This document shows positions 1 to 8,355 of a stretch of DNA of 64,000 nt, piece after piece. A program made the position numbers and the translations under genes. The notes under the pieces are model-generated. The model was not told the origin of the DNA and searched no databases. It saw only the letters and a list, made by a program, of their open reading frames with translations. The stretch lies in NCBI RefSeq assembly GCF_003940805.1, contig NZ_CP034328.1:2666001-2730000 (forward strand), written 5' to 3'. The first letter of the stretch is position 1. Each line of letters opens with the position of its first letter. Origin of the DNA: Tabrizicola piscis (lineage in GTDB: Bacteria > Pseudomonadota > Alphaproteobacteria > Rhodobacterales > Rhodobacteraceae).

Positions 1-1
1 G

Positions 2-2128
2 GACCGCTGGCCGCTGGTGCGGACCGAAGACCTGATCGGCGCGCTCTACCACCCGCAGGATGGCTACATCAACCCGGCCGACGTGACGCAAGCCATGGCC
101 AAGGGTGCCCGCCAGTTTGGCTGCACCTTTGAACGCAAGGTGCAGGTCGACGGCTACCGCTGGACCGGGTCGGAGTGGATCGTCTCCTGCACCCGCATGG
201 TCGAACAGGGCGGCAACCTTGTCGCCAGCGATGACCGCTTCGACATCACCGCCGAACACGTCGTCACCGCCACCGGCAACCACGCCCAACGCACCGCGCG
301 GCTTCTGGGGATCAAGACCCCCGCCGTCGTGGTCGAACACCAGTACATCGTCACAGAACCCGACCCCGCCCTTGTGGAATGGCGGAAGTCCAACCCGCAG
401 CACCCGGTCCTTCGCGACGCCGACGCCAAGTGGTACGTGCGCGAAGAACGCGGCGGCTGGATCCTTGGCCCCTATGAAAAGGGCGCCCCCGCCCGCTTCC
501 CCTATGAAGTGCCCGAATCCTTCCGCGCCGACCTCTTCCCCCTCGACCTCGAACGGATCGAGCAGGAATACATGTCCTTCATCCACCGTATCCCGTCCTC
601 AGAAACCGTGGGCCTGAAAGACGATTACAACGGCCCGATCTGCTATACCCCCGACGGCAACCCGCTCGTCGGCCCGGCCCCCGGCCTGCGCAACATGTGG
701 CTGGCGGAAGGCTTCAGCTTCGGCATCACCGCCGCAGGCGGCACCGGCTACTACCTCGCCCAGCTGATGACCCAAGGCGAGGCCGAGATCGACATGGCCT
801 CCCTCGACCCCAAGCGGTTCGGCAACTGGATGACGACCGAATACGCGAGCCGGAAGAATGAGGAGTGCTACGACCACGTCTTCATCCTCCATCACCCGGA
901 TGAGGAACGCGAAGCCTGCCGCCCGCTGCGCACCGCCCCCGCCTATGACCGCCAGAAGGACCTCGGCGCGCAGATGGGTCAGGTAAACGGCTGGGAACGC
1001 CCGAACTACTACGGCCCCAAGGACGCCCCCGCCGACTTCGACCACAACTCCCGCAGCTTCCGGCGCGGCGACTGGTGGCAATACGCCAAGGCCGAGGCTG
1101 AAGCGGTACGCAACACCGTCGGCATCATCGACGCCAGCGCCTTCACCAAACACCTCGTGCGCGGGCCGGGGGCGACGGCCTTCCTCGACTACTTCACCTG
1201 CAACAAACTGCCGAACGTGGGCCGGATCAACCTGACCTATGCCCTGACCGACCACGGCACCACCCGCACCGAATACACTATCGTCCGCCTGAAGCAGGAC
1301 GAATACTACCTGATCTCCGCCGGGGCCTGGACGGCCTATGACTACGACTTCCTGCAGAAATCCGCTGACGACTGGATGGCGACGGGCAAAGGCGCCATCG
1401 ACATCCACGACATCACCACCCAATGGGGCGTCTTCGCCCTTGCCGGCCCCAACGCCCGCGCGCTCCTCAAGGACATCGTCAAGGACCGCGACCCGGAAAC
1501 CGTCCTGTCCAACAAACGCTTCCCCTGGCTGTCCTATCGCGACATCGAGCTTGGCATGTGCCCCGTCCGCGCGATCCGCGTGGCTTACACGGGTGAGCTT
1601 GGCTGGGAACTCCACTACCCCATCGAATTCGGCCGCTACCTTTGGGACCTCCTCATGAAAGCCGGAGAGAAGCACGGCCTCAAACCCGTCGGCGCCCGCG
1701 CGCAGAACTGGCTGCGGCAGGAAAAATCCTACCGTGCCTTCGGCAACGAACTTGGCCGCGACGCCACCCCGGTTGAGGCCGCCCTCGACCGCTTCGTTGA
1801 CCTGACGAAAGACTTCCGCGGCAAGGACAAGATGCTGGCCACCGGGATCCGCTCCAAATGCGTCACCCTGCTGATCGACGGCCCTTCCGACGCCGACCCT
1901 TGGGGGAAAGAGGCGATCCTGCATGACGGCATCAAGGTCGGCCGCCTGACCTCGGGCGGCTACTCCGTCGCCTTTGGCAAGCAGATCGGCATGGGCTACG
2001 TTCCCGCCGCATTGGCCGAGCCGGGGACGAAGCTGAAAGTGAAGATGCTCCTCAAGGAATGGGACGCCGTAGTGACCGAAGACAGCCCCTTCGACCCCAC
2101 GAACGCCCGCATCCGCATCGACGGCTAG
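2..2128 (+). CDS. FAD-dependent dehydrogenase of the dimethylglycine/sarcosine dehydrogenase family, C-terminal part (cut by window edge)
   Basis: The reading frame is open from base 2 and has no convincing start, so the N-terminal Rossmann segment lies outside the window. The visible part begins inside the DAO-type FAD domain (LYHPQDGYINPADV, the substrate-side strand region), which runs to about residue 270. A linker follows, then a GcvT-like aminomethyltransferase/THF-binding domain from about residue 340 to the end (VGIIDASAF, YTGELGWELHYP, RAQNWLRQEKSYRAFGNEL). This two-domain plan is that of dimethylglycine and sarcosine dehydrogenases, which demethylate N-methylated glycines and pass the one-carbon unit to tetrahydrofolate. 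The family is sure; the substrate is not. About 100 residues are probably missing upstream. Three small hairpins follow the stop codon. Confidence 0.9.
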   Translation, partial: DRWPLVRTEDLIGALYHPQDGYINPADVTQAMAKGARQFGCTFERKVQVDGYRWTGSEWIVSCTRMVEQGGNLVASDDRFDITAEHVVTATGNHAQRTARLLGIKTPAVVVEHQYIVTEPDPALVEWRKSNPQHPVLRDADAKWYVREERGGWILGPYEKGAPARFPYEVPESFRADLFPLDLERIEQEYMSFIHRIPSSETVGLKDDYNGPICYTPDGNPLVGPAPGLRNMWLAEGFSFGITAAGGTGYYLAQLMTQGEAEIDMASLDPKRFGNWMTTEYASRKNEECYDHVFILHHPDEEREACRPLRTAPAYDRQKDLGAQMGQVNGWERPNYYGPKDAPADFDHNSRSFRRGDWWQYAKAEAEAVRNTVGIIDASAFTKHLVRGPGATAFLDYFTCNKLPNVGRINLTYALTDHGTTRTEYTIVRLKQDEYYLISAGAWTAYDYDFLQKSADDWMATGKGAIDIHDITTQWGVFALAGPNARALLKDIVKDRDPETVLSNKRFPWLSYRDIELGMCPVRAIRVAYTGELGWELHYPIEFGRYLWDLLMKAGEKHGLKPVGARAQNWLRQEKSYRAFGNELGRDATPVEAALDRFVDLTKDFRGKDKMLATGIRSKCVTLLIDGPSDADPWGKEAILHDGIKVGRLTSGGYSVAFGKQIGMGYVPAALAEPGTKLKVKMLLKEWDAVVTEDSPFDPTNARIRIDG

Positions 2129-2196
2129 GCGGTTTCTTCAAAGAAATCGCAGCGGAGCCTTCAAAGGCTCCGCGCCGAAATCTTCAAGGATTTCGG
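2129..2196. repeat. Three tandem small hairpins with TTCAA-type loops
   Basis: Directly after the flavoenzyme stop lie three back-to-back inverted repeats: 2129-2150 (GCGGTTTC / GAAATCGC), 2153-2172 (CGGAGCC / GGCTCCG) and 2175-2196 (CCGAAATC / GATTTCGG). Each has a loop TTCAAA or TTCAAG. The stems differ but the loops are the same, so the RNA folds are conserved rather than the sequence. There is no long T tract, so a simple intrinsic terminator is unlikely. A role in transcript 3' processing or protection is inference. Confidence 0.6.
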
Positions 2197-2312
2197 ACCC
2201 ATGCCCAAAGCTGTGTCCGGCGCGGTGATCCCGCCCGGGATGAAGGCCGGTTTGCCCGCCTTGAAGCTGTTGCAACCCTCCACCATCTTGCGTCCATGGG
2301 AACAGAATCGGC

Positions 2313-2630
2313 ATGACGCGACGCGAGCGCAGGTTTCAGCGGCAGTTCAAGGCATTGGAGCGGCTTTTCCCGCCCCTGCGCGGACCCATGTCCACCCTGC
2401 GCCGCGACAGCTGGTTCCCGATCCGCTTTCCCATCGCCCTCGCCCTGATCGTCGGCGGAGTGTTCTCGTTCCTGCCGGTTCTCGGCATCTGGATGCTGCC
2501 GCTTGGCCTGCTTTTGCTGGCGGTAGACCTTCCGGTGCTGCGCGGGCCGATCTCGGTGCTGATCATTCGCAGCCGCCGCAGCGCCAAGCGCTGGCTGCGC
2601 CGCTGGCGGGCCTGGCGTGGCCGCGCCTAA
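2313..2630 (+). CDS. Small membrane protein of unknown function
   Basis: This 105-residue protein has a very basic N-terminus (MTRRERRFQRQFK), two adjacent hydrophobic segments at about residues 38-58 and 58-78 (FPIALALIVGGVFSFLPVLG, then WMLPLGLLLLAVDLPVL) and a strongly basic tail (RRSAKRWLRRWRAW). That suggests a two-pass inner-membrane hairpin with both ends in the cytoplasm. No catalytic motif is visible and I cannot assign a function. The stop overlaps the stop of the convergent lysozyme gene by a few bases (CTAA). The ATG at 2313 precedes the basic N-terminus directly and is the only reasonable start. Confidence 0.65.
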   Translation: MTRRERRFQRQFKALERLFPPLRGPMSTLRRDSWFPIRFPIALALIVGGVFSFLPVLGIWMLPLGLLLLAVDLPVLRGPISVLIIRSRRSAKRWLRRWRAWRGRA

Positions 2631-3409
2631 AGCGCCCTTGCGCTGACCCAGTTGGCCCAAGCCGCCTTGGACCCGCTGAAAACGTTGATATCCACCTTGC
2701 CCGCGATCCCCGGCACGACCCCGGTTGACGTGTACTGCCAGAAGCTCCACGCCTTCCCGTCATAGACCTCGCCCGGATGGTCGGCGACGGCGCGCAGCCA
2801 GAACTCCACGCCATCCATCCGCCAAAGCTCCGCATCCTCGAAGAAATCGATCGAGGTATAGATCAACGGTCGCTGGCCATAGTGACGGCCGACGATGTCC
2901 ATGAAGATCCGCGCCTCTTCCCGCAAGGTCGCCCCGTCGCGGCGGATCGTGCAGGTCGGCGAAAACGGCGTCCACTCCATGTCCAGAACCGGGGGCAGGG
3001 CGCCGGCCACTTTTGGCACATGCCGGATGAACCAGCGCGCCTGCTCGGCTGCCGGGCGGCAATGGTAGAAGAAGTGGTAAGCCCCCCGCTTCACCCCCGC
3101 CGCCCCCGCGCCGCGCCAATGCGACTCAAACATCGGGTCCACAAGGTCGCCACCCTCGGTCGCCTTGATAAAGGCAAAATTCACCCCGTTCGCCCGCGCC
3201 GTCGGCCAGTCCACGGCGGTCTGGAAGCGTGACAGGTCAATCCCATGCACCGGATAGCGGTCGGGCGACCGTCCCGGCCAGTCGGTCGGGTCAGCATCGC
3301 GAAAGTTGGACGAGGTGACAGTCACCTCATCAGGCGGGCCACCCGCCTCACGCGGGGCCGTGCCACAGGCAGCCAGCAACAGCAGGAACAGTCCGACGAG
3401 ATGCCTCAT
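2627..3409 (-). CDS. Glycoside hydrolase family 25 lysozyme, probable lipoprotein
   Basis: This is an N-acetylmuramidase-type peptidoglycan hydrolase. With the ATG at 3409 the protein is 260 residues and begins with a short lipoprotein signal (MRHLVGLFLLLLAAC, lipobox LAAC). A longer start at 3445 would bury this signal, so it is not used. The GH25 barrel follows: GIDLSRFQ near residue 50, FAFIKATEG, GAYHFFYHC, and the catalytic acid region PVLDMEW, with FWQYTSTG near the end. It probably remodels the wall in the periplasm or acts from a membrane-tethered position. It is convergent with the small membrane protein and downstream of nothing obviously related. Confidence 0.9.
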   Translation of the reverse strand: MRHLVGLFLLLLAACGTAPREAGGPPDEVTVTSSNFRDADPTDWPGRSPDRYPVHGIDLSRFQTAVDWPTARANGVNFAFIKATEGGDLVDPMFESHWRGAGAAGVKRGAYHFFYHCRPAAEQARWFIRHVPKVAGALPPVLDMEWTPFSPTCTIRRDGATLREEARIFMDIVGRHYGQRPLIYTSIDFFEDAELWRMDGVEFWLRAVADHPGEVYDGKAWSFWQYTSTGVVPGIAGKVDINVFSGSKAAWANWVSARAL

Positions 3410-3474
3410 GCCGCCGATGCTGCCGCGCGTTGGCCCCGCTGTCACGCGCAGATTTCAGCGCTCGGCGGAAACCG

Positions 3475-4551
3475 TCACCCGAACCGAGCGGGCGACAGTG
3501 CGGCCACCAGACCTGCGTCAAGCTCTGGCACGCGCCCGCCGATCAGGTCCGCCGCCAGACGGCTTGCCGCCGCGCAGGTCTGGAACCCATAGCCACCCTG
3601 ACCCGCCAGCCAGAAGAACGACGGCTCGCGCAGATCCGGCCCGATCACCAGCACCCGGTCCGGCGCAAAGGTCCGCAACCCCGCCCAGCTTGCCAGCAAC
3701 CGCGTCACCGGTTCCGTCACCACCTCTTCATAGCGCGCCAGACCCTCGGCCAGCACCATGTCATCGGCCCAGGCGTCATGCGGCTCCATCAGGTCCTCCT
3801 CGGCCGGGCTGACGATCAGCGCCCCGGCATCGGGCTTGGCGTACCAGTCCTCCCCCGGCCCGAACAGCATCGGCCAGCGGCTGACATCATGGCCCCCGGG
3901 CGCCGGGATCCGCGCCATCGACCTGCGGTAGGGCGTGAACCCCAAGGGGCGCACCCCCGCCATGGCGGCCACCTGGTCCACCCAGGCCCCCGCCGCATTC
4001 ACCACCATCCGCGCCGTGAATTCTCCCACGGTCGAGGTGACGCGCCACCCCCCGCCGTCCTTGGCCACAGCGCTGACCCGCGCCTTCGTCAGGACGCGCG
4101 CCCCGCGCCCCTTCGCCTCGCGCGCAAAACCTTGCACCAGAAGATCCGTATCCACATCCTCGGCATGGGCGGCATAGCCCGCCTGCACCACCACCTCGGG
4201 GTTCAGGATCGGCACGATCTCGCGCGCCTCGGCCACGCTGATCCGGTCAAAGGCCATGCCGACCAGATCATGCTCGAACGCCTCCCCCGCGTCCGCCTTG
4301 GCCACCAGCATCAGCCCGCGCGGGGAAAGCACCCCCGGCACCGACCGGAAATACGCCTCCGACGCCATGGACAGCCCCACCACGGCAGGGGCGCCATAGC
4401 GCGGCTCATACAGCGCCGCTGACCGGCCACTGGCGTGATGCGCCAGCACCTCCTCCGCCTCCAGCACGATCACCGACCCCAGTTCCGACAGCCGTGCCGC
4501 GGCCGAAACCCCGGCAATCCCGCCGCCAATGATCAGAAAATCCGCGTCCAT
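3475..4551 (-). CDS. FAD-dependent oxidoreductase, DAO family (D-amino acid/glycine oxidase-like)
   Basis: The start is set at 4551, where the protein opens with the dinucleotide-binding fold MDADFLIIGGGIAGVSAAARL; a longer in-frame start at 4623 adds unrelated residues. It has 358 residues. Family features are the GxGxxG motif at about 9-15, an acidic residue at the end of strand 2 (VLEAEE), a central substrate domain and the C-terminal FAD contact WLAGQGGYGFQT. Members oxidatively deaminate small amino acids. The substrate here is unknown. The gene lies downstream of the purine ABC operon but is separated from it by a 150-bp palindromic repeat, so co-transcription is doubtful. Confidence 0.85.
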   Translation of the reverse strand: MDADFLIIGGGIAGVSAAARLSELGSVIVLEAEEVLAHHASGRSAALYEPRYGAPAVVGLSMASEAYFRSVPGVLSPRGLMLVAKADAGEAFEHDLVGMAFDRISVAEAREIVPILNPEVVVQAGYAAHAEDVDTDLLVQGFAREAKGRGARVLTKARVSAVAKDGGGWRVTSTVGEFTARMVVNAAGAWVDQVAAMAGVRPLGFTPYRRSMARIPAPGGHDVSRWPMLFGPGEDWYAKPDAGALIVSPAEEDLMEPHDAWADDMVLAEGLARYEEVVTEPVTRLLASWAGLRTFAPDRVLVIGPDLREPSFFWLAGQGGYGFQTCAAASRLAADLIGGRVPELDAGLVAALSPARFG

Positions 4552-4573
4552 GATCCCCCACCTCTCCTGACAA

Positions 4574-4696
4574 GAAAGGGCACGGGGAAGACCCATGCCC
4601 TTTCTCTTCTGCAAATATCCCACAGGGGTGCGGGGGTGTGAAACCCCCGCTTTTTGGCGCGGGTCGGGGGGCTTGCCCCCTCGCCCGCGCCAAAAA
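4574..4696. repeat. Composite palindromic element between the oxidase and the BMP gene
   Basis: Three inverted repeats sit in tandem. The first pairs GAAAGGGCA at 4574-4582 with TGCCCTTTC at 4596-4604. The second pairs GCGGGGGT at 4630-4637 with ACCCCCGC at 4643-4650. The third pairs TTTTTGGCGCGGG at 4651-4663 with CCCGCGCCAAAAA at 4684-4696, with an inner GGGGG/CCCCC stem. The stretch CTTCTGCAAATATCCC at 4606-4621 matches the core of the repeat family also seen at 8.2, 12.1 and 14.2 kb. The last palindrome could stop transcription from either side. Confidence 0.75.
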
Positions 4697-4700
4697 TCCC

Positions 4701-5786
4701 TTACTTGGGAATCTCGCCCGTGATGCCTTCGACGTAGAAGCTCATCCCCAGCAGATCGCCGTCCGGTGCCACCTGACCTTCGGCCAGCCAGGGCGAGCCG
4801 TCCTGCTTGTTGATGGGCCCGGTGAACGGGTGATAGGTCCCCGCCGCAATCGCATCGCGCATGGCTTCGGCTTCGGCCTTCACCTCGGCCGGAACCAGCG
4901 CAGTGATCTCGCCGATCTCGACCTCACCGCCGGCGATGCCTTCCCAGGCATCGGCCTGCTCATAGGTCCCGTCCATCAGGGCACCGACGCGCTTGATGTA
5001 GTAAGGGGCCCAGTTGTCGATGATCGACGAAACCCGCGGCCCGTCCTTGTATTCGGCCATGTCGCTGGCCTGACCAAAGCCGATCACCGCGCCATTGGTC
5101 TTGGCCGCTTCCGCCAGAGGGGCGGTGGAGTCGGTGTGGCTTGCGATCACGTCCACGCCCTGATCGATCAGCGCCTTGGCCGAATCGGCCTCTTTCGCCG
5201 GGTCGAACCAGGTGAAGGCCCAGACCACCGAAAGCTCCACTTCCGGGTTCACCTTCTTGGCATGCAGGTAATAGCTGTTGATCCCCATGATGACTTCCGG
5301 GATCGGGAAGGACCCGATGTAGCCGATCTTGTTCGACTTCGTCATCTTGCCCGCAATGTGGCCCTGCACCGCCCGGCCCTCATAGAAGCGCGCGTTGTAG
5401 GTCGACACGTTCGGATGCTCGCGCTTGTAGCCCGTTGCATGCTCGAACTTGATGTCGGGGAACTTGGCGGCAACCGCGTTGGTCGCATCCATGTATCCGA
5501 AGGACGTGGTGAAGATGATGTTGCAGCCCGAAAGCGCCATCTGGGTCAGCACGCGCTCGGCATCAGCACCTTCTGGCACGTTTTCCTGGAATGCGATCTC
5601 CACCTTGTCGCCAAAGGCTTCCTGCACGGCCAGCGCACCCTCATGGTGCTGGAAGGTCCAGCCGCCATCCCCGATCGGGCCGACATAGACGAAGCAGGCC
5701 TTCGTCTTGTCCTGCGCCATCGCCGCGCCGCCGAAGACCAGACCAAGGCCCAGTGCCGCGGTTGCAAGCAAATGTCTGCGTTTCAT
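4701..5786 (-). CDS. BMP-family ABC transporter substrate-binding protein
   Basis: This is the periplasmic binding protein of the neighbouring ABC importer. The 361 residues start with a cleavable signal peptide (MKRRHLLATAALGLGLVFGGAAMAQ). The mature part shows BMP/Med family features: KACFVYVGPIGDGGWTF at the start, EGADAERVL, IIFTTSFGYMDATNAVA, THVD-like ligand loop residues (ASHTDSTAPLAEAA), and a C-terminal FTGPINKQDGSPWL. BMP proteins bind nucleosides and related purine compounds. It is the last gene of the xdh-ABC operon, about 60 bases after the downstream permease, and being last and well separated it may be expressed at a different level. Confidence 0.92.
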   Translation of the reverse strand: MKRRHLLATAALGLGLVFGGAAMAQDKTKACFVYVGPIGDGGWTFQHHEGALAVQEAFGDKVEIAFQENVPEGADAERVLTQMALSGCNIIFTTSFGYMDATNAVAAKFPDIKFEHATGYKREHPNVSTYNARFYEGRAVQGHIAGKMTKSNKIGYIGSFPIPEVIMGINSYYLHAKKVNPEVELSVVWAFTWFDPAKEADSAKALIDQGVDVIASHTDSTAPLAEAAKTNGAVIGFGQASDMAEYKDGPRVSSIIDNWAPYYIKRVGALMDGTYEQADAWEGIAGGEVEIGEITALVPAEVKAEAEAMRDAIAAGTYHPFTGPINKQDGSPWLAEGQVAPDGDLLGMSFYVEGITGEIPK

Positions 5787-5849
5787 AGATATCTCCCCAT
5801 TTTAGCAGGGGCTGTCCCGCCCCCGGAGTGTTTCACTCAGTGTGTTGCC

Positions 5850-6779
5850 TCAGCGCGAGGCGTGGAAATTCTGGCCCAGACAGGCCGGAGCGGCGAGTGC
5901 AGCCTTCCCACGTCCCGATGACATGATGACCAGCACAAGGATGGTTATCAGATACGGGGCCATGGACAAGTATTCCACCGGAATGGCCGATCCGGCGGCC
6001 TGCAGGTTCAGTTGCAGGACCGAGATCCCGCCGAAAAGATAGGCACCCGCCAGCACCCGCCAGGGCTTCCAGCTGGCAAAGACCACGATGGCCAGCGCGA
6101 TCCACCCCGCGCCCGCCGTGATCCCGTCGGTCCATTGCGGCACCCGCACCAGGCTGACGTAAGCCCCGCCAAGCCCGGCCATCGCCCCGCCGAACAGTAC
6201 GGCCAGCATCCGGATGCGCGTGACCTTGTAGCCCAGCGCATGCGCCGCCTCATGGCTTTCGCCCACCGCCCGCAGGATCAGCCCCACGCGGCTGTATTTC
6301 AGAACCCACCACACCGCCGCCACCAGCAGGATGGATGCATAGACCATCCAGTCATGCCCAAAGACCGCCACCCCCAGAAACGGAATATCGGCCAAGGGCC
6401 CCAGCGGCAGATCGCCCGTCGCGGGCGGGCGGATGCCGACATAGCTCTGCCCGATCAGGCTGGACAGCCCCAGCCCGAACAGCGTCAGCGCCAAGCCCGT
6501 CGCCACCTGATTGGTCTGCAAGACCTGCGTCAGCACCCCGAACACCGCCGAAAGTGCCGCCGCCCCCAGTGCCCCGCCCAGAAACCCCAGATAGGGGTTC
6601 CCGGTGACAACCGCGGTGACGAAGCCGCAGATCGCCCCCATGATCATCATCCCCTCAACCCCAAGGTTGAGAACACCCGATTTCTCGACCACCAACTCCC
6701 CCGTCGCCGCCAGCATGACAGGAACCGAGTTCACCATCAGCGCGGCCACCAGCAGGGCCGGATCAATGCTGCCAAACAT
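5850..6779 (-). CDS. ABC transporter permease, BMP-type importer (second permease)
   Basis: Starting at ATG 6779 (MFGSIDPALLVAALMVNSVPVMLAATGELVVEKSGVLNLG), the protein has 309 residues, about eight to nine membrane segments and the family signature EKSGVLNLGVEGMMIMGA near residues 33-50. It pairs with the permease at 7114-8199. A longer in-frame start at 6905 is rejected because it would run into the preceding gene, whose stop overlaps this ATG by one base (TGATG), so the two are translationally coupled. Function: forms half of the transmembrane pore of a nucleoside/purine ABC importer in the inner membrane. Confidence 0.92.
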   Translation of the reverse strand: MFGSIDPALLVAALMVNSVPVMLAATGELVVEKSGVLNLGVEGMMIMGAICGFVTAVVTGNPYLGFLGGALGAAALSAVFGVLTQVLQTNQVATGLALTLFGLGLSSLIGQSYVGIRPPATGDLPLGPLADIPFLGVAVFGHDWMVYASILLVAAVWWVLKYSRVGLILRAVGESHEAAHALGYKVTRIRMLAVLFGGAMAGLGGAYVSLVRVPQWTDGITAGAGWIALAIVVFASWKPWRVLAGAYLFGGISVLQLNLQAAGSAIPVEYLSMAPYLITILVLVIMSSGRGKAALAAPACLGQNFHASR

Positions 6780-7114
6780 CACGCACTCCCCGTCGCAAGA
6801 TTCTGCACCCAGGCCAGAAGAAACCCGCCCAGCGTCGCCAAGCCGGGCAACCTCCACGCCCAAAGTCGCAGCGGGCTGCTCGTCACCTTGTCGACCGGCG
6901 ACCATGCAAGGCTCGCCACCCGCCCTAGGCCGGTCGCAAAGGCACTGCTCAACCCGCTGCCTGCCGAATCGAAAAAGATGTCGAGGACGAACAGCACCAG
7001 AAGCAGGAAGACGATGAAGCCGCCAAGGGGCGTCAGGTAACCAAGGGCGAAGCCGCCCGCCGTCAGCGCCCCCGCCGCAAGCCCCTCAGCTGTGGTCAAG
7101 GTCTGGACCGCCAT
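6779..7114 (-). CDS. Small membrane protein embedded between the two ABC permeases
   Basis: This 111-residue protein starts at ATG 7114, one base inside the stop of the upstream permease (TGATG), and its own stop overlaps the next permease start in the same way. It has a glycine-rich hydrophobic segment at about residues 20-48 (GYLTPLGGFIVFLLLVLFVLDIFF) and a second near 85-105 (LPGLATLGGFLLAWVQNL). I recognise no domain. The exact coupling on both sides implies it is made in step with the permeases, perhaps as an accessory or assembly subunit; that is inference. It could also be a diverged lineage-specific protein with no role in transport. Confidence 0.7.
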   Translation of the reverse strand: MAVQTLTTAEGLAAGALTAGGFALGYLTPLGGFIVFLLLVLFVLDIFFDSAGSGLSSAFATGLGRVASLAWSPVDKVTSSPLRLWAWRLPGLATLGGFLLAWVQNLATGSA

Positions 7115-8199
7115 CACGCCAACTCCCTTTTCGCCAGTCGGATACGGAAGTTGGTCAACAGGTCGGTGCCCAGCAGGAAGAACAAGAGCATCCCCTGAAA
7201 GGCCTGAACCGCAGCCGAGGGCAGACCCAGCATGAACTGCGCCAACTCGCCCCCGATATAGGTCAGTGCCATGAGGAGCCCCGCGAACAGGATCCCCACC
7301 GGGTTCAACCGGCCCAGAAACGCGACGATGATCGCGGTAAATCCATAGCCCACATTGAAATCAATGCTGATCTGCCCCGCCGGCCCGGTCACCTCGAACA
7401 CCCCCGCCAGCCCCGCGAGCACCCCCGAAATCCCCAGACACAGCACCACCAGCCGCGCCGGGGAAACCCCTGCAAACCGCGCCGCCCTTGGCGCTTGCCC
7501 GGCCAGCTTGATCTGGAAGCCAAGGATATGCCGCTGCAGCAGGATATACCCCGCGATCACCGCCATGAAGGCCGCGACCACCCCCCAATGCATGCCCGTG
7601 CCCGCGATCAGCTCCGGGTTCGCCATCGCCGGAATCTGGCTCAAGTTGCGGCTGCCCGGAAACCCCCCGCCCTCGGGGTTGCGCAACGCACCCAGCGCCA
7701 TCATCGCCAGAATGTTCTGCGCCACATAGACCAGCAACAGTGACACGAGGATTTCGTTCGTCCGGAACACCGTCTTCAGGATCGCCGGGATCATCGCCCA
7801 GACAAAACCGCCGAACGCCCCCGCCACGATCATCACCGGAAAGATCAGCCGGCTTTCCACCGGGTACACCGCCAGCCCCGCCGCCGCGCCAAAGATCGCG
7901 CCCATGATGTACTGGCCCTCGGCCCCGATGTTCCAGATGCCCGCCCGGAAGCCGAGCGAAAGCCCGATGGCGATCAGGATCAGCGGCGCAGCTTTAACCA
8001 GCAACTGCGGCCGCGAATAGCTGGCGAACTGCGCGTTGAACAGCGGGTCCCAGAAGATTGTCCTTATCGCCTCAAACGGGTTCTTCCCCAGAACCCAGAA
8101 CATGATCCCGCCCGCCACCATGGTCAGCGCCACCGCCAGAAACGGCGAGGCGCGCTGCCAGAACACACTGGGCGAGGGCCGCTTTTCCAGCCTCAGCAT
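7114..8199 (-). CDS. ABC transporter permease, BMP-type importer (first permease)
   Basis: The ATG at 8199 gives 361 residues (MLRLEKRPSPSVFW); a GTG two codons upstream is possible. About eight to ten membrane segments are visible, with the typical family stretch LGFRAGIWNIGAEGQYIMGA near residue 95 and GYGFTAIIVAFLGRLNPVGI near 285. It is homologous to the other permease of the operon and forms a heterodimer with it. It follows the ATPase gene after a 156-bp gap that contains a palindromic repeat, and its stop overlaps the next start. Substrate is inferred from the xdh genes upstream to be a purine base or nucleoside. Confidence 0.92.
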   Translation of the reverse strand: MLRLEKRPSPSVFWQRASPFLAVALTMVAGGIMFWVLGKNPFEAIRTIFWDPLFNAQFASYSRPQLLVKAAPLILIAIGLSLGFRAGIWNIGAEGQYIMGAIFGAAAGLAVYPVESRLIFPVMIVAGAFGGFVWAMIPAILKTVFRTNEILVSLLLVYVAQNILAMMALGALRNPEGGGFPGSRNLSQIPAMANPELIAGTGMHWGVVAAFMAVIAGYILLQRHILGFQIKLAGQAPRAARFAGVSPARLVVLCLGISGVLAGLAGVFEVTGPAGQISIDFNVGYGFTAIIVAFLGRLNPVGILFAGLLMALTYIGGELAQFMLGLPSAAVQAFQGMLLFFLLGTDLLTNFRIRLAKRELA

Positions 8200-8218
8200 G
8201 ACCACCCCCCTGAAGCCC

Positions 8219-8345
8219 TTTCATTCTGGCCCAAATATCCTCGGGGGGATGGGGGGGCGGAAAGCCCCCCGGCGACGCCAGACCCAAGGCGCGGCGCATC
8301 AGGTCCGACACCTCCCCTCCCCCTCGTGGGAAGGGGGGCCATTGC
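8219..8345. repeat. Palindromic repeat (CATTCTGGC...CAAATATCC family) between ATPase and permease genes
   Basis: The core TTTCATTCTGGC at 8219-8230 continues into CCAAATATCC (8231-8240) and then a G-run hairpin (GGGGGGC / GCCCCCC). A second palindrome of the CTCCCC/GGGGAG type follows near 8312-8340. The same core lies inside xdhB and xdhA. It is inserted in the middle of the operon, where it could fold in the mRNA and adjust expression of the distal permease genes. Confidence 0.75.
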
Positions 8346-8355
8346 AGGCAAACCC

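Noticed and set aside
599..1924. 441-codon minus-strand frame
   Set aside because: A shadow of the flavoenzyme gene in the complementary frame.
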